DNA of 64,000 nucleotides, taken from contig NZ_SZQJ01000009.1 of NCBI RefSeq assembly GCF_013369335.1, positions 62,001-126,000 of the forward strand, in the 5' to 3' direction. A model generated the notes under the pieces. That model saw only the letters and a program-made list of their open reading frames with translations. It had not been told where the DNA came from and did no database searches. Shown here in pieces: positions 45,295 to 55,100 of the stretch (position 1 is the stretch's first letter; each line of letters opens with the position of its first letter). This DNA is from Vibrio sp. JPW-9-11-11 (GTDB lineage Bacteria; Pseudomonadota; Gammaproteobacteria; Enterobacterales; Vibrionaceae). Position numbers and translations under genes: made by a program.

Positions 45295-46995
45295 ATGCAA
45301 CAACACTACGATTATATTATCGTCGGTGCGGGTTCGGCCGGCTGTGTATTGGCTGATCGTCTAACCGAAAGCGGTCAACATCAAGTGCTGCTCGTTGAAG
45401 CGGGGGGAACCGATAAGAGCATTTTTATTCAAATGCCAACGGCACTCTCTTACCCGATGAATAGCGACCGTTACGCATGGCAGTTTGAAACGACTCAAGA
45501 GCAAGGCCTAGACGGTCGCCAGCTTCACTGTCCGCGCGGCAAAGTGCTGGGCGGTAGCTCTTCTATTAACGGAATGGTGTATGTGCGTGGTCACGCTTGT
45601 GACTTTGACGAGTGGGAACAACACGGCGCATCGGGTTGGAACTACCAAGCTTGCTTACCTTACTTTAAGCGCGCTGAATCATGGGTCGGTGGAGAAGACG
45701 ATTATCGTGGCGGTGAAGGCCCGCTAGGAACATGTGCAGGCAACGACATGCAGCTTAACCCCTTGTACCGCGCATTTATTGACGCAGGCGTAGAAGCGGG
45801 TTACCCAGAGACCGATGATTACAACGGTTATCAACAAGAAGGCTTCGGCCAAATGCACATGACGGTGGACAAAGGGGTACGAGCTTCAACCTCTAACGCC
45901 TACTTAAGGCGTGCACTAAAACGTCCAAACCTGACGCTAATTAAAGGCGTCGTGGCGCGTAAGTTCCTTATTGAAGGCAACCAAGCGGTCGGACTCGAAT
46001 TTGAAAAGTCGGGTAAGATCCATCAAGTGAACGCCAGCAAAGAAGTGATCTCTTGTGCCGGTTCTATCGGTTCACCGCAATTACTGCAATTGTCGGGCGT
46101 GGGACCGAAAGCGGTACTTGAGCAAGCGGGGGTTGAGGTCAAACACGAGCTACCGGGCGTTGGACAAAATCTTCAGGATCACTTGGAGGTTTACTTCCAG
46201 TATCACTGTAAAGAGCCGATCAGTTTAAACAGCAAGTTGGGTTTAGTCAGTAAAGCGAAGATTGGTACCGAGTGGATCTTAACGCGCAAAGGGCTAGGGG
46301 CGACCAACCACTTTGAGTCGTGCGCGTTTATTCGTTCACGAGAAGGACTGAAGTGGCCAAACATTCAATACCATTTCTTACCGGCAGCCATGCGTTACGA
46401 TGGCCGCGCTGCGTTTGACGGTCATGGTTTCCAAGTACATGTTGGGCCGAACAAACCCGAAAGCCGTGGCAGCGTCGAAATCACCAGCGCCGATCCTTCT
46501 GTGCATCCGCGTATAGAATTTAACTACATTTCGACCGAGCAGGACAAACAAGACTGGCGTGATTGTATCCGCTTGACGCGTGAGATTTTGCAGCAGCCCG
46601 CGTTAGACAAGTACCGAGGCGAAGAGATTCAACCTGGCATGGATGTGAACTCCGATGCCGACATTGACGCTTGGGTTAAGCACAACGTCGAGAGTGCTTA
46701 CCACCCATCGTGCACCTGCAAAATGGGCGCGGACACCGACCCCATGGCCGTGTTGGATGAGGCGTGTCGTGTACGTGGTATCCAGTCACTGCGCGTGGTC
46801 GATTCATCGGTTTTCCCAACCATTCCCAATGGCAATCTCAATGCGCCAACCATCATGGTTGCCGAGCGCGCCGCCGATATGATTCTGGGCAAACAGATGC
46901 TCAAACACGAATATCAACCGGTTTGGTTGGCCCCTGAATGGCAAAACAAACAACGAATTAAAATTCCAAAAAGGGCTGTTGAAACAGCCAAGTAA
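45295..46995 (+). CDS. betA: Choline dehydrogenase
   Basis: 566 residues from [16 protein letters not shown], with GGAGAG upstream. This GMC-family flavoprotein oxidises choline to betaine aldehyde at the inner membrane. The FAD-binding [18 protein letters not shown], the [18 protein letters not shown] signature and the C-terminal active-site [12 protein letters not shown] are present. The length matches BetA. It lies 20 bases after betB. Confidence 0.96.
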   Translation: MQQHYDYIIVGAGSAGCVLADRLTESGQHQVLLVEAGGTDKSIFIQMPTALSYPMNSDRYAWQFETTQEQGLDGRQLHCPRGKVLGGSSSINGMVYVRGHACDFDEWEQHGASGWNYQACLPYFKRAESWVGGEDDYRGGEGPLGTCAGNDMQLNPLYRAFIDAGVEAGYPETDDYNGYQQEGFGQMHMTVDKGVRASTSNAYLRRALKRPNLTLIKGVVARKFLIEGNQAVGLEFEKSGKIHQVNASKEVISCAGSIGSPQLLQLSGVGPKAVLEQAGVEVKHELPGVGQNLQDHLEVYFQYHCKEPISLNSKLGLVSKAKIGTEWILTRKGLGATNHFESCAFIRSREGLKWPNIQYHFLPAAMRYDGRAAFDGHGFQVHVGPNKPESRGSVEITSADPSVHPRIEFNYISTEQDKQDWRDCIRLTREILQQPALDKYRGEEIQPGMDVNSDADIDAWVKHNVESAYHPSCTCKMGADTDPMAVLDEACRVRGIQSLRVVDSSVFPTIPNGNLNAPTIMVAERAADMILGKQMLKHEYQPVWLAPEWQNKQRIKIPKRAVETAK

Positions 46996-47025
46996 ATAGT
47001 CAGCAATCATTACAAGGAAATCACT

Positions 47026-47964
47026 ATGTCTATGATGACAAAAACAATGACTACCCTCGCGATCAGTACGTTCGCTTTTAACGCTTACGCTAATCAATGT
47101 GAGACAGTGCGTTTCGCTGATGTAGGTTGGACCGATATTACTGCAACAACGGCAGTGACCAGTGAACTGCTGAAAGGCATGGGCTATACCACAAAAACCG
47201 ATCTGCTTTCTGTGCCTGTGACTTACTCATCCATGGCCAACGGTGATATCGATATCTTCCTTGGCAACTGGATGCCAACGATGGAGGGAGATATCGCTAA
47301 ATACCGTGAAGCAGGCACTGTGGAAACCGTGCGCGCCAACCTTGAAGGTGCCAAATACACGCTTGCGGTTCCTAAGTACGTTTACGATGCCGGTGTGAAG
47401 AACTTCGCTGACCTGGTCAAACATGCCGATAAGTTTAAAGACCGTATCTATGGCATCGAACCAGGTAACGATGGGAACCGCCTGATCCAATCTATGATTG
47501 ATGGCGATGCGTTCGGTCTTAAAGGTTTTAACTTAGTTGAATCGAGCGAAGCGGGCATGGTGTCACAGGTATCCCGTGCGGTACGCCGTAATCAGTGGAT
47601 TGTGTACTTAGGCTGGGCCCCACACCCGATGAACAGCAATGTTGAGATGGAATATCTTGCGGGCGGCGACGACTTCTTCGGCCCGAATTACGGTGGTGCT
47701 AATGTGTACACCAACGTGCGTCAGGGTTACCTAAACCAGTGCCAAAACGTTGGTCAACTGCTGAAAAACCTTGAGTTTAGCTTAGAGATGGAAAACCAGT
47801 TGATGGAAGCGATCCTCAACCAAAATGTTAAGCCATCAAAAGCCGCACAAAAGTGGTTGAAAGAAAATCCACAGCAAGTGGAAGCTTGGCTTGAGGGCGT
47901 GAAAACGCTCGATGGTGGTGACGCAGCCACAGCCGTAAATAATTACATCAAATCAAACGCGTAA
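47026..47964 (+). CDS. choX: Choline/betaine ABC transporter substrate-binding protein
   Basis: 312 residues with a signal peptide (about 1-22, ending NAYA). It is a periplasmic binding protein of the OpuAC/ChoX type. The mature part starts CETVRFADVGWTDITATT and contains DIFLGNWMPTMEGD, where aromatic residues form the quaternary-ammonium box. It feeds the ChoW/ChoV transporter. Its place behind betA indicates choline as the main ligand, although betaine binding is possible. Confidence 0.93.
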   Translation: MSMMTKTMTTLAISTFAFNAYANQCETVRFADVGWTDITATTAVTSELLKGMGYTTKTDLLSVPVTYSSMANGDIDIFLGNWMPTMEGDIAKYREAGTVETVRANLEGAKYTLAVPKYVYDAGVKNFADLVKHADKFKDRIYGIEPGNDGNRLIQSMIDGDAFGLKGFNLVESSEAGMVSQVSRAVRRNQWIVYLGWAPHPMNSNVEMEYLAGGDDFFGPNYGGANVYTNVRQGYLNQCQNVGQLLKNLEFSLEMENQLMEAILNQNVKPSKAAQKWLKENPQQVEAWLEGVKTLDGGDAATAVNNYIKSNA

Positions 47965-48018
47965 TCTGATTGAGGAGGAGTGGGACTGCCACTCCTCCTA
48001 TCTAAAAAAGGTCTTATT

Positions 48019-48861
48019 GTGAATTTTATTACAAACAACAAAATCCCTGTGGGTGAATGGATGGAAACCGTGGTCGACTGGTTAACGCTCAACGGCGCTG
48101 GCTTTTTCGATGCGGTCTCTATCTTTCTAGAAACTGTGATTATTTTTGTTGTCGATGTGTTCAAATGGATGCCACCCGCTGCGCCTATCATACTGACGGC
48201 CGCGATCGCTTGGTATCTACATAGAAGTATTCCTTTGGTGTTGTTCATCGTTGGTGCATTACTGACAATTCTTAATCTCGGTTATTGGCAAGAGATGCTG
48301 GAAACCTTTGTTCTTGTGTTTGCAGCGACAACGATTTCCGTATTAATTGGCGTGCCGCTTGGAATTATGGCTGCGCACCGTTCATGGTTATATGCTCTGT
48401 TAAGACCCATTCTAGACTTGATGCAAACCGTCCCAACCTTTGTTTACCTTATCCCGACGTTAGTCTTGTTTGGCTTGGGGATTGTACCGGGACTGATTTC
48501 AACCATCATTTTTGCCATCGCGGCGCCCATTCGTCTGACCTATCTCGGCATGACTAAGGTCCCTGAGGAATTGATTGAAGCGGGGAAAGCGTTTGGTGCA
48601 AGTCGCAGAAAGCTACTGTTTAAAGTTGAGCTACCCGCGGCGATGCCAAGCATTATGGCTGGCGTAACTCAGTGCATTATGTTGTCGCTGTCTATGGTCG
48701 TGATCGCCGCGCTGGTCGGCGCTGATGGTTTGGGCAAACCGGTTGTTCGAGCACTGAATACCGTCAATATTTCGCAAGGTTTTGAAGCCGGGTTGGCGAT
48801 TGTTCTTGTCGCGATCATTCTCGACCGCCTATGTAAAACACCCAACCAGAAAGAGGCTTAA
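48019..48861 (+). CDS. choW: Choline ABC transporter permease
   Basis: 280 residues from a GTG start at 48019 (VNFITNNKIPVGEWME), with AAGG 8 bases upstream. The longer frame from 47980 would read through the intergenic hairpin area and is not supported. The five to six membrane helices and the EAA-loop region ELIEAGKAFGASRRKLL are typical of ProW/ChoW. It is the inner-membrane channel of the choline importer and overlaps almost directly with choV (2-base gap). Confidence 0.93.
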   Translation: MNFITNNKIPVGEWMETVVDWLTLNGAGFFDAVSIFLETVIIFVVDVFKWMPPAAPIILTAAIAWYLHRSIPLVLFIVGALLTILNLGYWQEMLETFVLVFAATTISVLIGVPLGIMAAHRSWLYALLRPILDLMQTVPTFVYLIPTLVLFGLGIVPGLISTIIFAIAAPIRLTYLGMTKVPEELIEAGKAFGASRRKLLFKVELPAAMPSIMAGVTQCIMLSLSMVVIAALVGADGLGKPVVRALNTVNISQGFEAGLAIVLVAIILDRLCKTPNQKEA

Positions 48862-48863
48862 TC

Positions 48864-50048
48864 ATGGATGCAATCACTATTAAAAATCTGGATGTTGTGT
48901 TTGGTGACAAACAGCAACAGGCGCTAAATCTGCTCGACCAAGGCAAGAGCCGTCAAGAAATAATTGATGAAACCGGCCAAGTGGTGGGGGTTGATAATGT
49001 ATCAGTGACGGTCAAAGAGGGCGAGATATGTGTACTTATGGGCCTGTCAGGCTCGGGTAAATCCAGCTTGCTGCGCGCCGTTAATGGTTTGAATACCATC
49101 TCTCGAGGCTGTTTAGAGATCAAAGATGGCGACCAAAGCGTCAACTTGGCTAACTGTGATGAACAGACACTGCGTCATCTGCGCACCCATCGCGTGTCGA
49201 TGGTGTTTCAGAAGTTCGCTTTGATGCCATGGCTGACGGTTTTAGATAACGTCGCATTCGGCTTAGAAATGCAAGGGATGGCGAAAGCACAGCGCCGCGC
49301 TAAAGCGCGTGAACAACTTGAAATGGTGGGTCTGGCCGAGTGGGAAAGTAAGTATCCTCATGAGCTCTCTGGTGGCATGCAGCAGCGCGTTGGTTTAGCT
49401 CGAGCGTTTGCAATGGACACCGATATTCTGCTGATGGATGAACCATTTTCTGCGCTCGATCCTCTTATTCGTGCTCAGTTACAAGATGAACTATTGCTAC
49501 TACAGAAAAAGCTCAACAAAACGATTTTGTTTGTCAGCCATGATTTAGATGAAGCGCTCAAAATTGGTAACAATATTGCCATCATGGAGTCAGGCAAGCT
49601 TATCCAGCACGGAAAACCAGAACAGATAGTCTTGGCACCCGAAACCGAATACGTTAAAGACTTTGTCGCGCACACCAATCCTCTCAACGTGCTCAAAGGT
49701 CGTTCACTGATGCAACTGCGTGACAAGCTCGTCAATCAAAACGACCGTTGGCAGATCTGCTCGCGCGATGATTTATGGGTAGAGCAACAAGACCAAGGTG
49801 TGGTGCTGGTTGACTCAGATAAAATCTTGCTGGATTGGAACGATAGCCAGGTAAACATGAATGACATTGATAGCACGAATGTGGTTCAAGCAAGTCCAGA
49901 GATCGGTATGCGTGAAGCGATTGAACTCAAACAACGCAGTCATCAACCTATTTTGTTGGTCGAGGATAATCAATTAGTCGGTGTACTGACCGATCACGAG
50001 TTATATGATGCGTTACTCGGTAACTTTAAAGAGCGCCAAGTCGCTTAA
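48864..50048 (+). CDS. choV: Choline ABC transporter ATP-binding protein
   Basis: 394 residues. Walker A is GLSGSGKSS (60-68), the ABC signature is LSGGMQQRVGLARA, and Walker B is ILLMDEPFSALD. A CBS-type regulatory region occupies the C-terminal third (about 275-390), as in ProV/OpuAA, where it senses ionic strength or osmolarity. Last gene of the bet operon, followed by a strong terminator. Confidence 0.95.
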   Translation: MDAITIKNLDVVFGDKQQQALNLLDQGKSRQEIIDETGQVVGVDNVSVTVKEGEICVLMGLSGSGKSSLLRAVNGLNTISRGCLEIKDGDQSVNLANCDEQTLRHLRTHRVSMVFQKFALMPWLTVLDNVAFGLEMQGMAKAQRRAKAREQLEMVGLAEWESKYPHELSGGMQQRVGLARAFAMDTDILLMDEPFSALDPLIRAQLQDELLLLQKKLNKTILFVSHDLDEALKIGNNIAIMESGKLIQHGKPEQIVLAPETEYVKDFVAHTNPLNVLKGRSLMQLRDKLVNQNDRWQICSRDDLWVEQQDQGVVLVDSDKILLDWNDSQVNMNDIDSTNVVQASPEIGMREAIELKQRSHQPILLVEDNQLVGVLTDHELYDALLGNFKERQVA

Positions 50049-50055
50049 GTGATAA

Positions 50056-50096
50056 AGTAGCAAAACCCAGCGATGCGCTGGGTTTTGCTACTTTTT
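50056..50096. terminator. Bidirectional terminator of the bet operon
   Basis: AGTAGCAAAACCCAGCG and CGCTGGGTTTTGCTACT form a 17-bp stem with a 3-base loop and a T-run on the plus side. It also ends the convergent DUF3010 transcript. Confidence 0.95.
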
Positions 50097-50114
50097 CGGT
50101 TTGGAAATCTCGGG

Positions 50115-50546
50115 TTACTTGCCGCGCGTCATGGCACACGCGTAAGCGGTAGCGAACGCTTGTTCTTGATACTGTTTTAGCCCCGTCTCTTTAAAACTTA
50201 TCGCAAGCGGGTTCTTTTTCAAACTTTCTTTGATAGTGCTGGGGGAGACCACTTCAACATTTAACCCGTCGATTAATTGAATCGCCGCTTCGAGTTTAAA
50301 ACCAACGGCACCGCCGGCAAATTTACCTTTGGTTTGACGCTGGCGGATCACCACTTTCTCAATTTTGTAGTCTTCGACTAACTTGGCAAAATCGAATTGA
50401 AATTTACGTACTTCTTGCGTGTCGTTAGCATTGCCAATTGCGATTTTCGCTACGCGGCAGTCAGGTAAATGAACCACGTTATCTTCATAAGAAAGAAGAC
50501 AAATAATTGCGTCATTCGCTTTAAGTTCTACGCCACAGATTTTCAT
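50115..50546 (-). CDS. DUF3010-family protein
   Basis: 143 residues. It starts MKICGVELKANDAIICLLSY and has an RNase H-like alternating pattern with IEKVVIRQRQTKGKFAGGA. DUF3010 proteins are common in Vibrio and related marine bacteria, and the function is not established. A monocistronic arrangement is likely, because flanking genes are separated by a terminator on one side and 91 bases on the other. Confidence 0.85.
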   Translation of the reverse strand: MKICGVELKANDAIICLLSYEDNVVHLPDCRVAKIAIGNANDTQEVRKFQFDFAKLVEDYKIEKVVIRQRQTKGKFAGGAVGFKLEAAIQLIDGLNVEVVSPSTIKESLKKNPLAISFKETGLKQYQEQAFATAYACAMTRGK

Positions 50547-50637
50547 GTTTTACCCTATCTATTGTTGAAGCGCTATTATATCGATGATTGACAATGATGC
50601 GACAGGTATCTGCGATGAATTGTCATCGCGGTGTACG

Positions 50638-51009
50638 CTAAGGGCAGAGTGGTCCTAATTCGGCCACTTGGTCGACCATGTAGTCGTTGCGCAGGTTGCG
50701 ATACACTACTGCGTGCCAGGTTTCGCCATTTTTTAAGCTATATTCGATAGCATAGTTTGTACCGCTCACCACTTGAGTTAGCACTTGATCCACGCTCTGC
50801 AGTTCTGAGCGACTGCCCATATGGGTCATTAGTACGTTAACCGCGGCTTGGACGTCGGGTGTTATGTCGCTGGTTTGCCACCCGCCAGGTATAGCTTGTT
50901 GCTGGCACATAGCGTTGCGAACTAACGGCGCGTTTTCTGTGGAGGAGGTTTGACTACATCCCACAGTGGTGAACGTCATCAATAGTGTTGCGAGAGTAGC
51001 GGTTTTCAT
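50638..51009 (-). CDS. Cystatin-like lipoprotein
   Basis: 123 residues. A lipobox ending TVGC gives a lipidated cysteine at residue 18. The rest follows the cystatin plan: a glycine pair, PGGW (41-44), a helix with PDVQAAVNVLMTHMG, the QVVSG hairpin at 79-83 (the QxVxG cysteine-protease inhibitor motif) followed by NYAIEY, and a tryptophan in a second hairpin (TWHAVVY). A bacterial protease inhibitor at the cell envelope is therefore a reasonable inference, but binding residues outside the motif are not conserved enough to prove activity. It is monocistronic. Confidence 0.8.
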   Translation of the reverse strand: MKTATLATLLMTFTTVGCSQTSSTENAPLVRNAMCQQQAIPGGWQTSDITPDVQAAVNVLMTHMGSRSELQSVDQVLTQVVSGTNYAIEYSLKNGETWHAVVYRNLRNDYMVDQVAELGPLCP

Positions 51010-51299
51010 ATTTTATCTTCTTTTGAAAATCGAACGGCCAGTGAGGTACGCGGCAAACAGTCATAGCGAGTATAGACGTCTGGCCATGAATTGGGTCAGA
51101 AAAGCGTCATAATCCCTCTCTCAGTGATGGTATGGGCGCTGAGAATATTGAGCCAATAGCAAAGTTGGGACGTATAATATAAGTATCTGTTTAATTGAGT
51201 TGTTAGTGGGCTTTCCAACCGTGTCTAAATTTATTTAGGCGCTCAGTCCAACGCAGCGTCGGTCACTGTTTAGCTGGTATGTTCGGGATAAGGATAATT

Positions 51300-52127
51300 A
51301 TGAAGAAATGGAGTCTGATATTACTGCTTGTCGTGTTGGGAGGCTGCAGCACGAGTTTTGTGTACGATAACATCGATTGGCTTGCCGTTGAGTTCGTAGA
51401 AGATTACGTCGAGTTAGAAGACAGCCAAGAGCAACTCATCAGTAACCGAGTCGAGCTTCTTGGCCTTTGGCATCGTCAGCAAGAGCTCCCCAACTATGTC
51501 GCTTACTTAGACGAATTATTGGTCATAGAGCCTAGTGGGTTCACGCCTGAAGATATACAGTATCACGAGAATAAACTACGCACCTTCACGGAGCGTTTGG
51601 CCGAACGAGTGGCCCCCGATATTGCCGTACTCGCCAGCAAACTTAACGATGATCAAGTCGAGGAATTCATGAATAGTTTGCGTGTGAGGCATACTAAGTA
51701 CAAAGAGCGTTATCAAGCCTTATCAGACAGCGACATCAAGCAGCGCTATCGTGAACGTATCGAAAAAAACTTACAACGCTGGCTCGGTCATTTATCTCAA
51801 GCGCAGCAGCAAGCGCTGTCAGCTTGGGTTGACGAAATGCGTATCACCTCGCGTGACTGGATCTCACATCAGACAACCATGCGAGTAAAAATAAAGTCTC
51901 TTCTTGCCCAGCGCGCAAACGTGGAGGTATTCAATCCCCGCTTGAACGCACTTCTACTCTCACCAGAGAGTTACTATTCAGCGGAGTTGGCACAAAAAAT
52001 CGAGCACAACCGCGAGGTGTCAAGAGTGCGTCTCATCGAAATTATTCATCTTATGAGTGAAAAACAGACACAGCATTTTCGCGATGAAGTCAAAGATTGG
52101 CAGCAGTTAGCCGAGGATATTCAATAA
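51300..52127 (+). CDS. DUF6279-family lipoprotein
   Basis: 275 residues from MKKWSLILLLVVLGGCSTSF, with an AGGATAA site upstream; the frame from 51279 is not used. The lipobox LGGC makes a lipidated cysteine at residue 16. The mature part is strongly helical and charged, with coiled-coil-like regions (about 60-230) and the conserved YDNIDWLAVEFVEDYVELED opening. Function is not established. It is separated from the TauE gene by 86 bases. Confidence 0.85.
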   Translation: MKKWSLILLLVVLGGCSTSFVYDNIDWLAVEFVEDYVELEDSQEQLISNRVELLGLWHRQQELPNYVAYLDELLVIEPSGFTPEDIQYHENKLRTFTERLAERVAPDIAVLASKLNDDQVEEFMNSLRVRHTKYKERYQALSDSDIKQRYRERIEKNLQRWLGHLSQAQQQALSAWVDEMRITSRDWISHQTTMRVKIKSLLAQRANVEVFNPRLNALLLSPESYYSAELAQKIEHNREVSRVRLIEIIHLMSEKQTQHFRDEVKDWQQLAEDIQ

Positions 52128-52213
52128 GCGACGCACATATTTTGCTCAAGATAGTTTGGTATTAACACAATGCGCGTTAAGGTATAACATCTTGGAAACA
52201 AAAGAGTTTGCTT

Positions 52214-52987
52214 ATGGAATGGATTCTACTCTTTGGTGCAGGAGTGTTAGGAGGCATATTAAACAGTATTGCCGGGGGAGGCAGCTTTATTACGTTTCCC
52301 GCGTTGATGTTTGTTGGCTTGCCCGCTATCGCTGCCAATGCAACCAATACGTTCGCTGTGTGTGCTGGCTACCTAAGTGGTGCTTATGGTTTTCGCCAAG
52401 ATATCTCCCAATCAGCGACTAAGTTACCCACCATTATTGTCCTCAGCCTGGTTGGCGGCGCCCTTGGCGCTTATTTGCTGCTCAAGGTGTCTGAGCAGCA
52501 ATTTTTGGTTGCGATCCCATGGTTACTGCTGTTTGCTACCTTATTGTTTTTGTTTGGTCATCGTCTTAGTTATTGGTTAACAAAAGCGGCTCGCGCCACT
52601 TCTTTGCATCCGGTTTGGACAACGATTGCGATTAGTTTATTGTTGCTGTTAGTGTCATCTTACGGCGGCTTTTTTAACGCGGGCCTCGGGGTCATTGTAC
52701 TGAGCTATCTTGTGCTGGCGGGTTATAGTGACATTAACCAGATGAATGGCTTGAAGCTGTTGGTTTCGTCCTGTGTCTCGGTGATTGCCATTGCCGTATT
52801 CATGCTCGATGGTGTCATTGATTGGCAAAAAGGGGCTGCCGTTATGCTGGGTACTTTGGTCGGTGGCTATGTTGCAGCGAGAGTCTCTCGACAAGTTGAA
52901 CAGAAATACGTCAAGGGCTTTGTTGCTCTCTCGAGTATCTTCATGACCTTATACTTCTTTATCGACGTTTATTGGCCAAAATCCTAA
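52214..52987 (+). CDS. TauE/SafE-family transporter
   Basis: 257 residues from MEWILLFGAGVLGGI (52214); TTG or ATG alternatives two codons upstream are possible. Eight or so hydrophobic segments and the NSIAGGGSFITFPAL first-helix motif define the TauE/SafE family, which moves sulfite, sulfonates or other small anions across the inner membrane. No sulfur-metabolism gene is adjacent, so the substrate is open. Confidence 0.9.
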   Translation: MEWILLFGAGVLGGILNSIAGGGSFITFPALMFVGLPAIAANATNTFAVCAGYLSGAYGFRQDISQSATKLPTIIVLSLVGGALGAYLLLKVSEQQFLVAIPWLLLFATLLFLFGHRLSYWLTKAARATSLHPVWTTIAISLLLLLVSSYGGFFNAGLGVIVLSYLVLAGYSDINQMNGLKLLVSSCVSVIAIAVFMLDGVIDWQKGAAVMLGTLVGGYVAARVSRQVEQKYVKGFVALSSIFMTLYFFIDVYWPKS

Positions 52988-53110
52988 CTCATGCGTCGCT
53001 TCACGTTTGTCATTAGATTGAGGATCTTTTAGCTTTATTTACCTTATTTCGCGGCATAATTACCGTACAGAATGGCAGGTTTGTTGGATTTGTACCGCTA
53101 AGGAGGCGTG

Positions 53111-53287
53111 ATGAGTAGAAAGCTAGGCAGAGTCATGTCGAGCAGCCGCATGATAACTTTTGTCGCATTTTTGGCCGCAACATTGGCGTGGATACTGAAA
53201 ATGCCAGCGCTGTTTACCGTGTCGTTTGTGGCATTGTTAGCCAGTGTCGCTCTGTTTATTAAGGATAGGTTTTTTGCATCGAAATAG
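53111..53287 (+). CDS. Small membrane protein, 58 residues
   Basis: A perfect AGGAGG site lies 4 bases upstream of the ATG. The product has a basic start (MSRKLGRVMSSSRM) and two hydrophobic stretches separated by a short turn (ITFVAFLAATLAW and ALFTVSFVALLASVALFI), ending KDRFFASK. It looks like a two-helix inner-membrane protein. No family recognised. The strong ribosome-binding site and the terminator that begins at its stop codon make it a convincing gene. Confidence 0.75.
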   Translation: MSRKLGRVMSSSRMITFVAFLAATLAWILKMPALFTVSFVALLASVALFIKDRFFASK

Positions 53288-53304
53288 AGCGCCTTTCGGC
53301 GCTC
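53287..53304. terminator. Terminator between small membrane protein and aldehyde dehydrogenase genes
   Basis: GAGCGCC and GGCGCTC form a 7-bp GC-rich stem with a 4-base loop, between convergent genes. The T-rich tail is weak. Confidence 0.6.
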
Positions 53305-53332
53305 TTGGTCAATTAACTACGCTCGCCCACTT

Positions 53333-54853
53333 CTAGAAAAAGCCGAGTGGGTTAACATCGTAACTAATGAGTAGGTTCTTGGTGTTCTGATAATGGTCGA
53401 GCATCATCTTGTGGGTTTCACGGCCGATCCCTGATTTCTTGTAGCCCCCAAATGCGGCATGAGCAGGGTAGGCGTGGTAGCAGTTAATCCAGATCCGCCC
53501 AGCTTCAATATTGCGTCCCATTCGATAGGCGAGGTTGGCGTCACGTGTCCAAACACCAGCCCCGAGGCCATACTCAGTATCATTGGCAATCTCGAGCGCT
53601 TCTGCTTCGTCTTTGAACTTGGTTATCGCAATTACAGGACCAAAGATCTCCTCTTGGAAGATACGCATTTTATTATGACCTTCCAACATGGTCGGTTGAA
53701 TGTAATAACCTTGATTGAACGATTCTGGCTGTTCAGAAATTCCACCGCCAAACACTACCTTAGCCCCTTCTTGGCGACCAATCTCAAGGTAGCTGAGAAT
53801 CTTATCGAACTGCTCTTGCGAGGCTTGCGCGCCCACTTGAGTCTCGGTGTCTAGTGGATTGCCTTGGTTAATGGTTTTTGCACGCTCTGTCAGCTTGGCA
53901 ACAAATTGGTCGTAAATCGATTCGTGGACCAGCACGCGCGAAGGACAGGTACAGACTTCACCCTGGTTAAAGAAGCCTAGCAAGGTGCCTTCGATGCATT
54001 TATCCAAATACTCATCCTCATGGTCAAAAATATCGGCAAAGTAGATATTGGGTGACTTGCCCCCAAGCTCAACCGTCGACGGAATGAGGTTATCGGCAGC
54101 ACATTTTAAGATATGGTTACCAACCTGGGTCGAGCCCGTGAACGCTAATTTTGCAATGCGATTGCTGGTTGCTAATGCTTGACCCGCTTCATGGCCAAAG
54201 CCATTGACAACGTTGATGACGCCGGCAGGAATGAGGTCGCCAATTTTTTCCATCAAGAGCAAGATCGACGTCGGGGTTTGCTCCGCGGGTTTCAAGACGA
54301 CACAGCACCCAGCTGCTAAAGCAGGTGCCAGTTTCCAAGCCGCCATTAACATCGGAAAATTCCACGGGATGATTTGACCAACCACGCCGATAGGTTCTGG
54401 GAAGTGGTAGCTTGCCGTCGTTGCATCAAGCTCTGCTGCGCTGCCTTCTTGAGCTCGAATACAACCGGCAAAATAGCGGAAGTGGTCCACCACCAAGGGT
54501 AAATCGGCCGCCAGGGTTTCACGAACCGGCTTGCCGTTTTCCCAAGTTTCAGCAACAGCGAGCTCCTCTAGGTTCTCTTCTATGCGATCGGCGATTTTAA
54601 GTAAGATGTTGGCACGTTCGGTAACGCTGGTGCTGGCCCAACTTGCGCGAACCTGATGCGCGGCGTCGAGCGCGAGGTTAATGTCAGCCTCGCCAGAGCG
54701 AGCGACTTTACAGTAGGGTTGACCGTTGACCGGAGAAGTGTTGTCGAAGTACTCCCCGCTGGTGGGTTTCACCCATTCTCCGCCAATGAAGTTATCGTAA
54801 TGCGTTTTAAATGAAACAACAGACTCTGTGCTACCAGGTTGTGCGTAGATCAT
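53333..54853 (-). CDS. NAD-dependent aldehyde dehydrogenase, AcoD/ExaC-like
   Basis: 506 residues. The aldehyde dehydrogenase fold shows [20 protein letters not shown], the catalytic glutamate region [14 protein letters not shown] and the catalytic cysteine in [15 protein letters not shown]. Double cysteines at this position are frequent in the acetaldehyde-type AcoD/ExaC/AldB group. It is divergent from an AcoR-like sigma-54 activator and preceded by a -24/-12 promoter, so it is probably induced by an aldehyde or alcohol. The substrate is inferred from that group. Confidence 0.9.
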   Translation of the reverse strand: MIYAQPGSTESVVSFKTHYDNFIGGEWVKPTSGEYFDNTSPVNGQPYCKVARSGEADINLALDAAHQVRASWASTSVTERANILLKIADRIEENLEELAVAETWENGKPVRETLAADLPLVVDHFRYFAGCIRAQEGSAAELDATTASYHFPEPIGVVGQIIPWNFPMLMAAWKLAPALAAGCCVVLKPAEQTPTSILLLMEKIGDLIPAGVINVVNGFGHEAGQALATSNRIAKLAFTGSTQVGNHILKCAADNLIPSTVELGGKSPNIYFADIFDHEDEYLDKCIEGTLLGFFNQGEVCTCPSRVLVHESIYDQFVAKLTERAKTINQGNPLDTETQVGAQASQEQFDKILSYLEIGRQEGAKVVFGGGISEQPESFNQGYYIQPTMLEGHNKMRIFQEEIFGPVIAITKFKDEAEALEIANDTEYGLGAGVWTRDANLAYRMGRNIEAGRIWINCYHAYPAHAAFGGYKKSGIGRETHKMMLDHYQNTKNLLISYDVNPLGFF

Positions 54854-54932
54854 ACTATTTCCTTATTTGTATCTCGTTGTTGTATTAACTGTTTAAGCAA
54901 GCTGAAACACCGAAGTGTTAAGTGAGATAAAC

Positions 54933-54947
54933 GCAAATCACAGACCA
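54933..54947 (-). promoter_or_regulatory. Sigma-54 (-24/-12) promoter of the aldehyde dehydrogenase gene
   Basis: On the minus strand TGGTCTGTGATTTGC places GG and GC exactly 12 bases apart, close to the TGGCAC-N5-TTGC consensus. It lies 80 bases before the ATG at 54853. The neighbouring regulator carries the sigma-54-contacting GAFTGA loop. Copies of GTGTTAA at 54949 and 55037 lie upstream and could be activator sites. Confidence 0.65.
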
Positions 54948-55100
54948 AGTGTTAAAAACTTGTTGCATTTCATTGCTAGCGCTAGAGTAGATAAGGCTTG
55001 GTTTGCGAGGTGTTGAGGCTTTGTTAAGGATGCGGTGTGTTAACAAAATGTTCAATTGCTCCAAAATGGCACACTCTTTTTGCTCATAAATGGAACAACT

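Noticed and set aside
55067..55084. TGGCAC followed by TTTTTGC as a plus-strand sigma-54 promoter for the acoR-like gene
   Set aside because: The GG to GC spacing is two bases too long; sigma-54 promoters tolerate almost no spacing change, and such regulators are usually not sigma-54 dependent.
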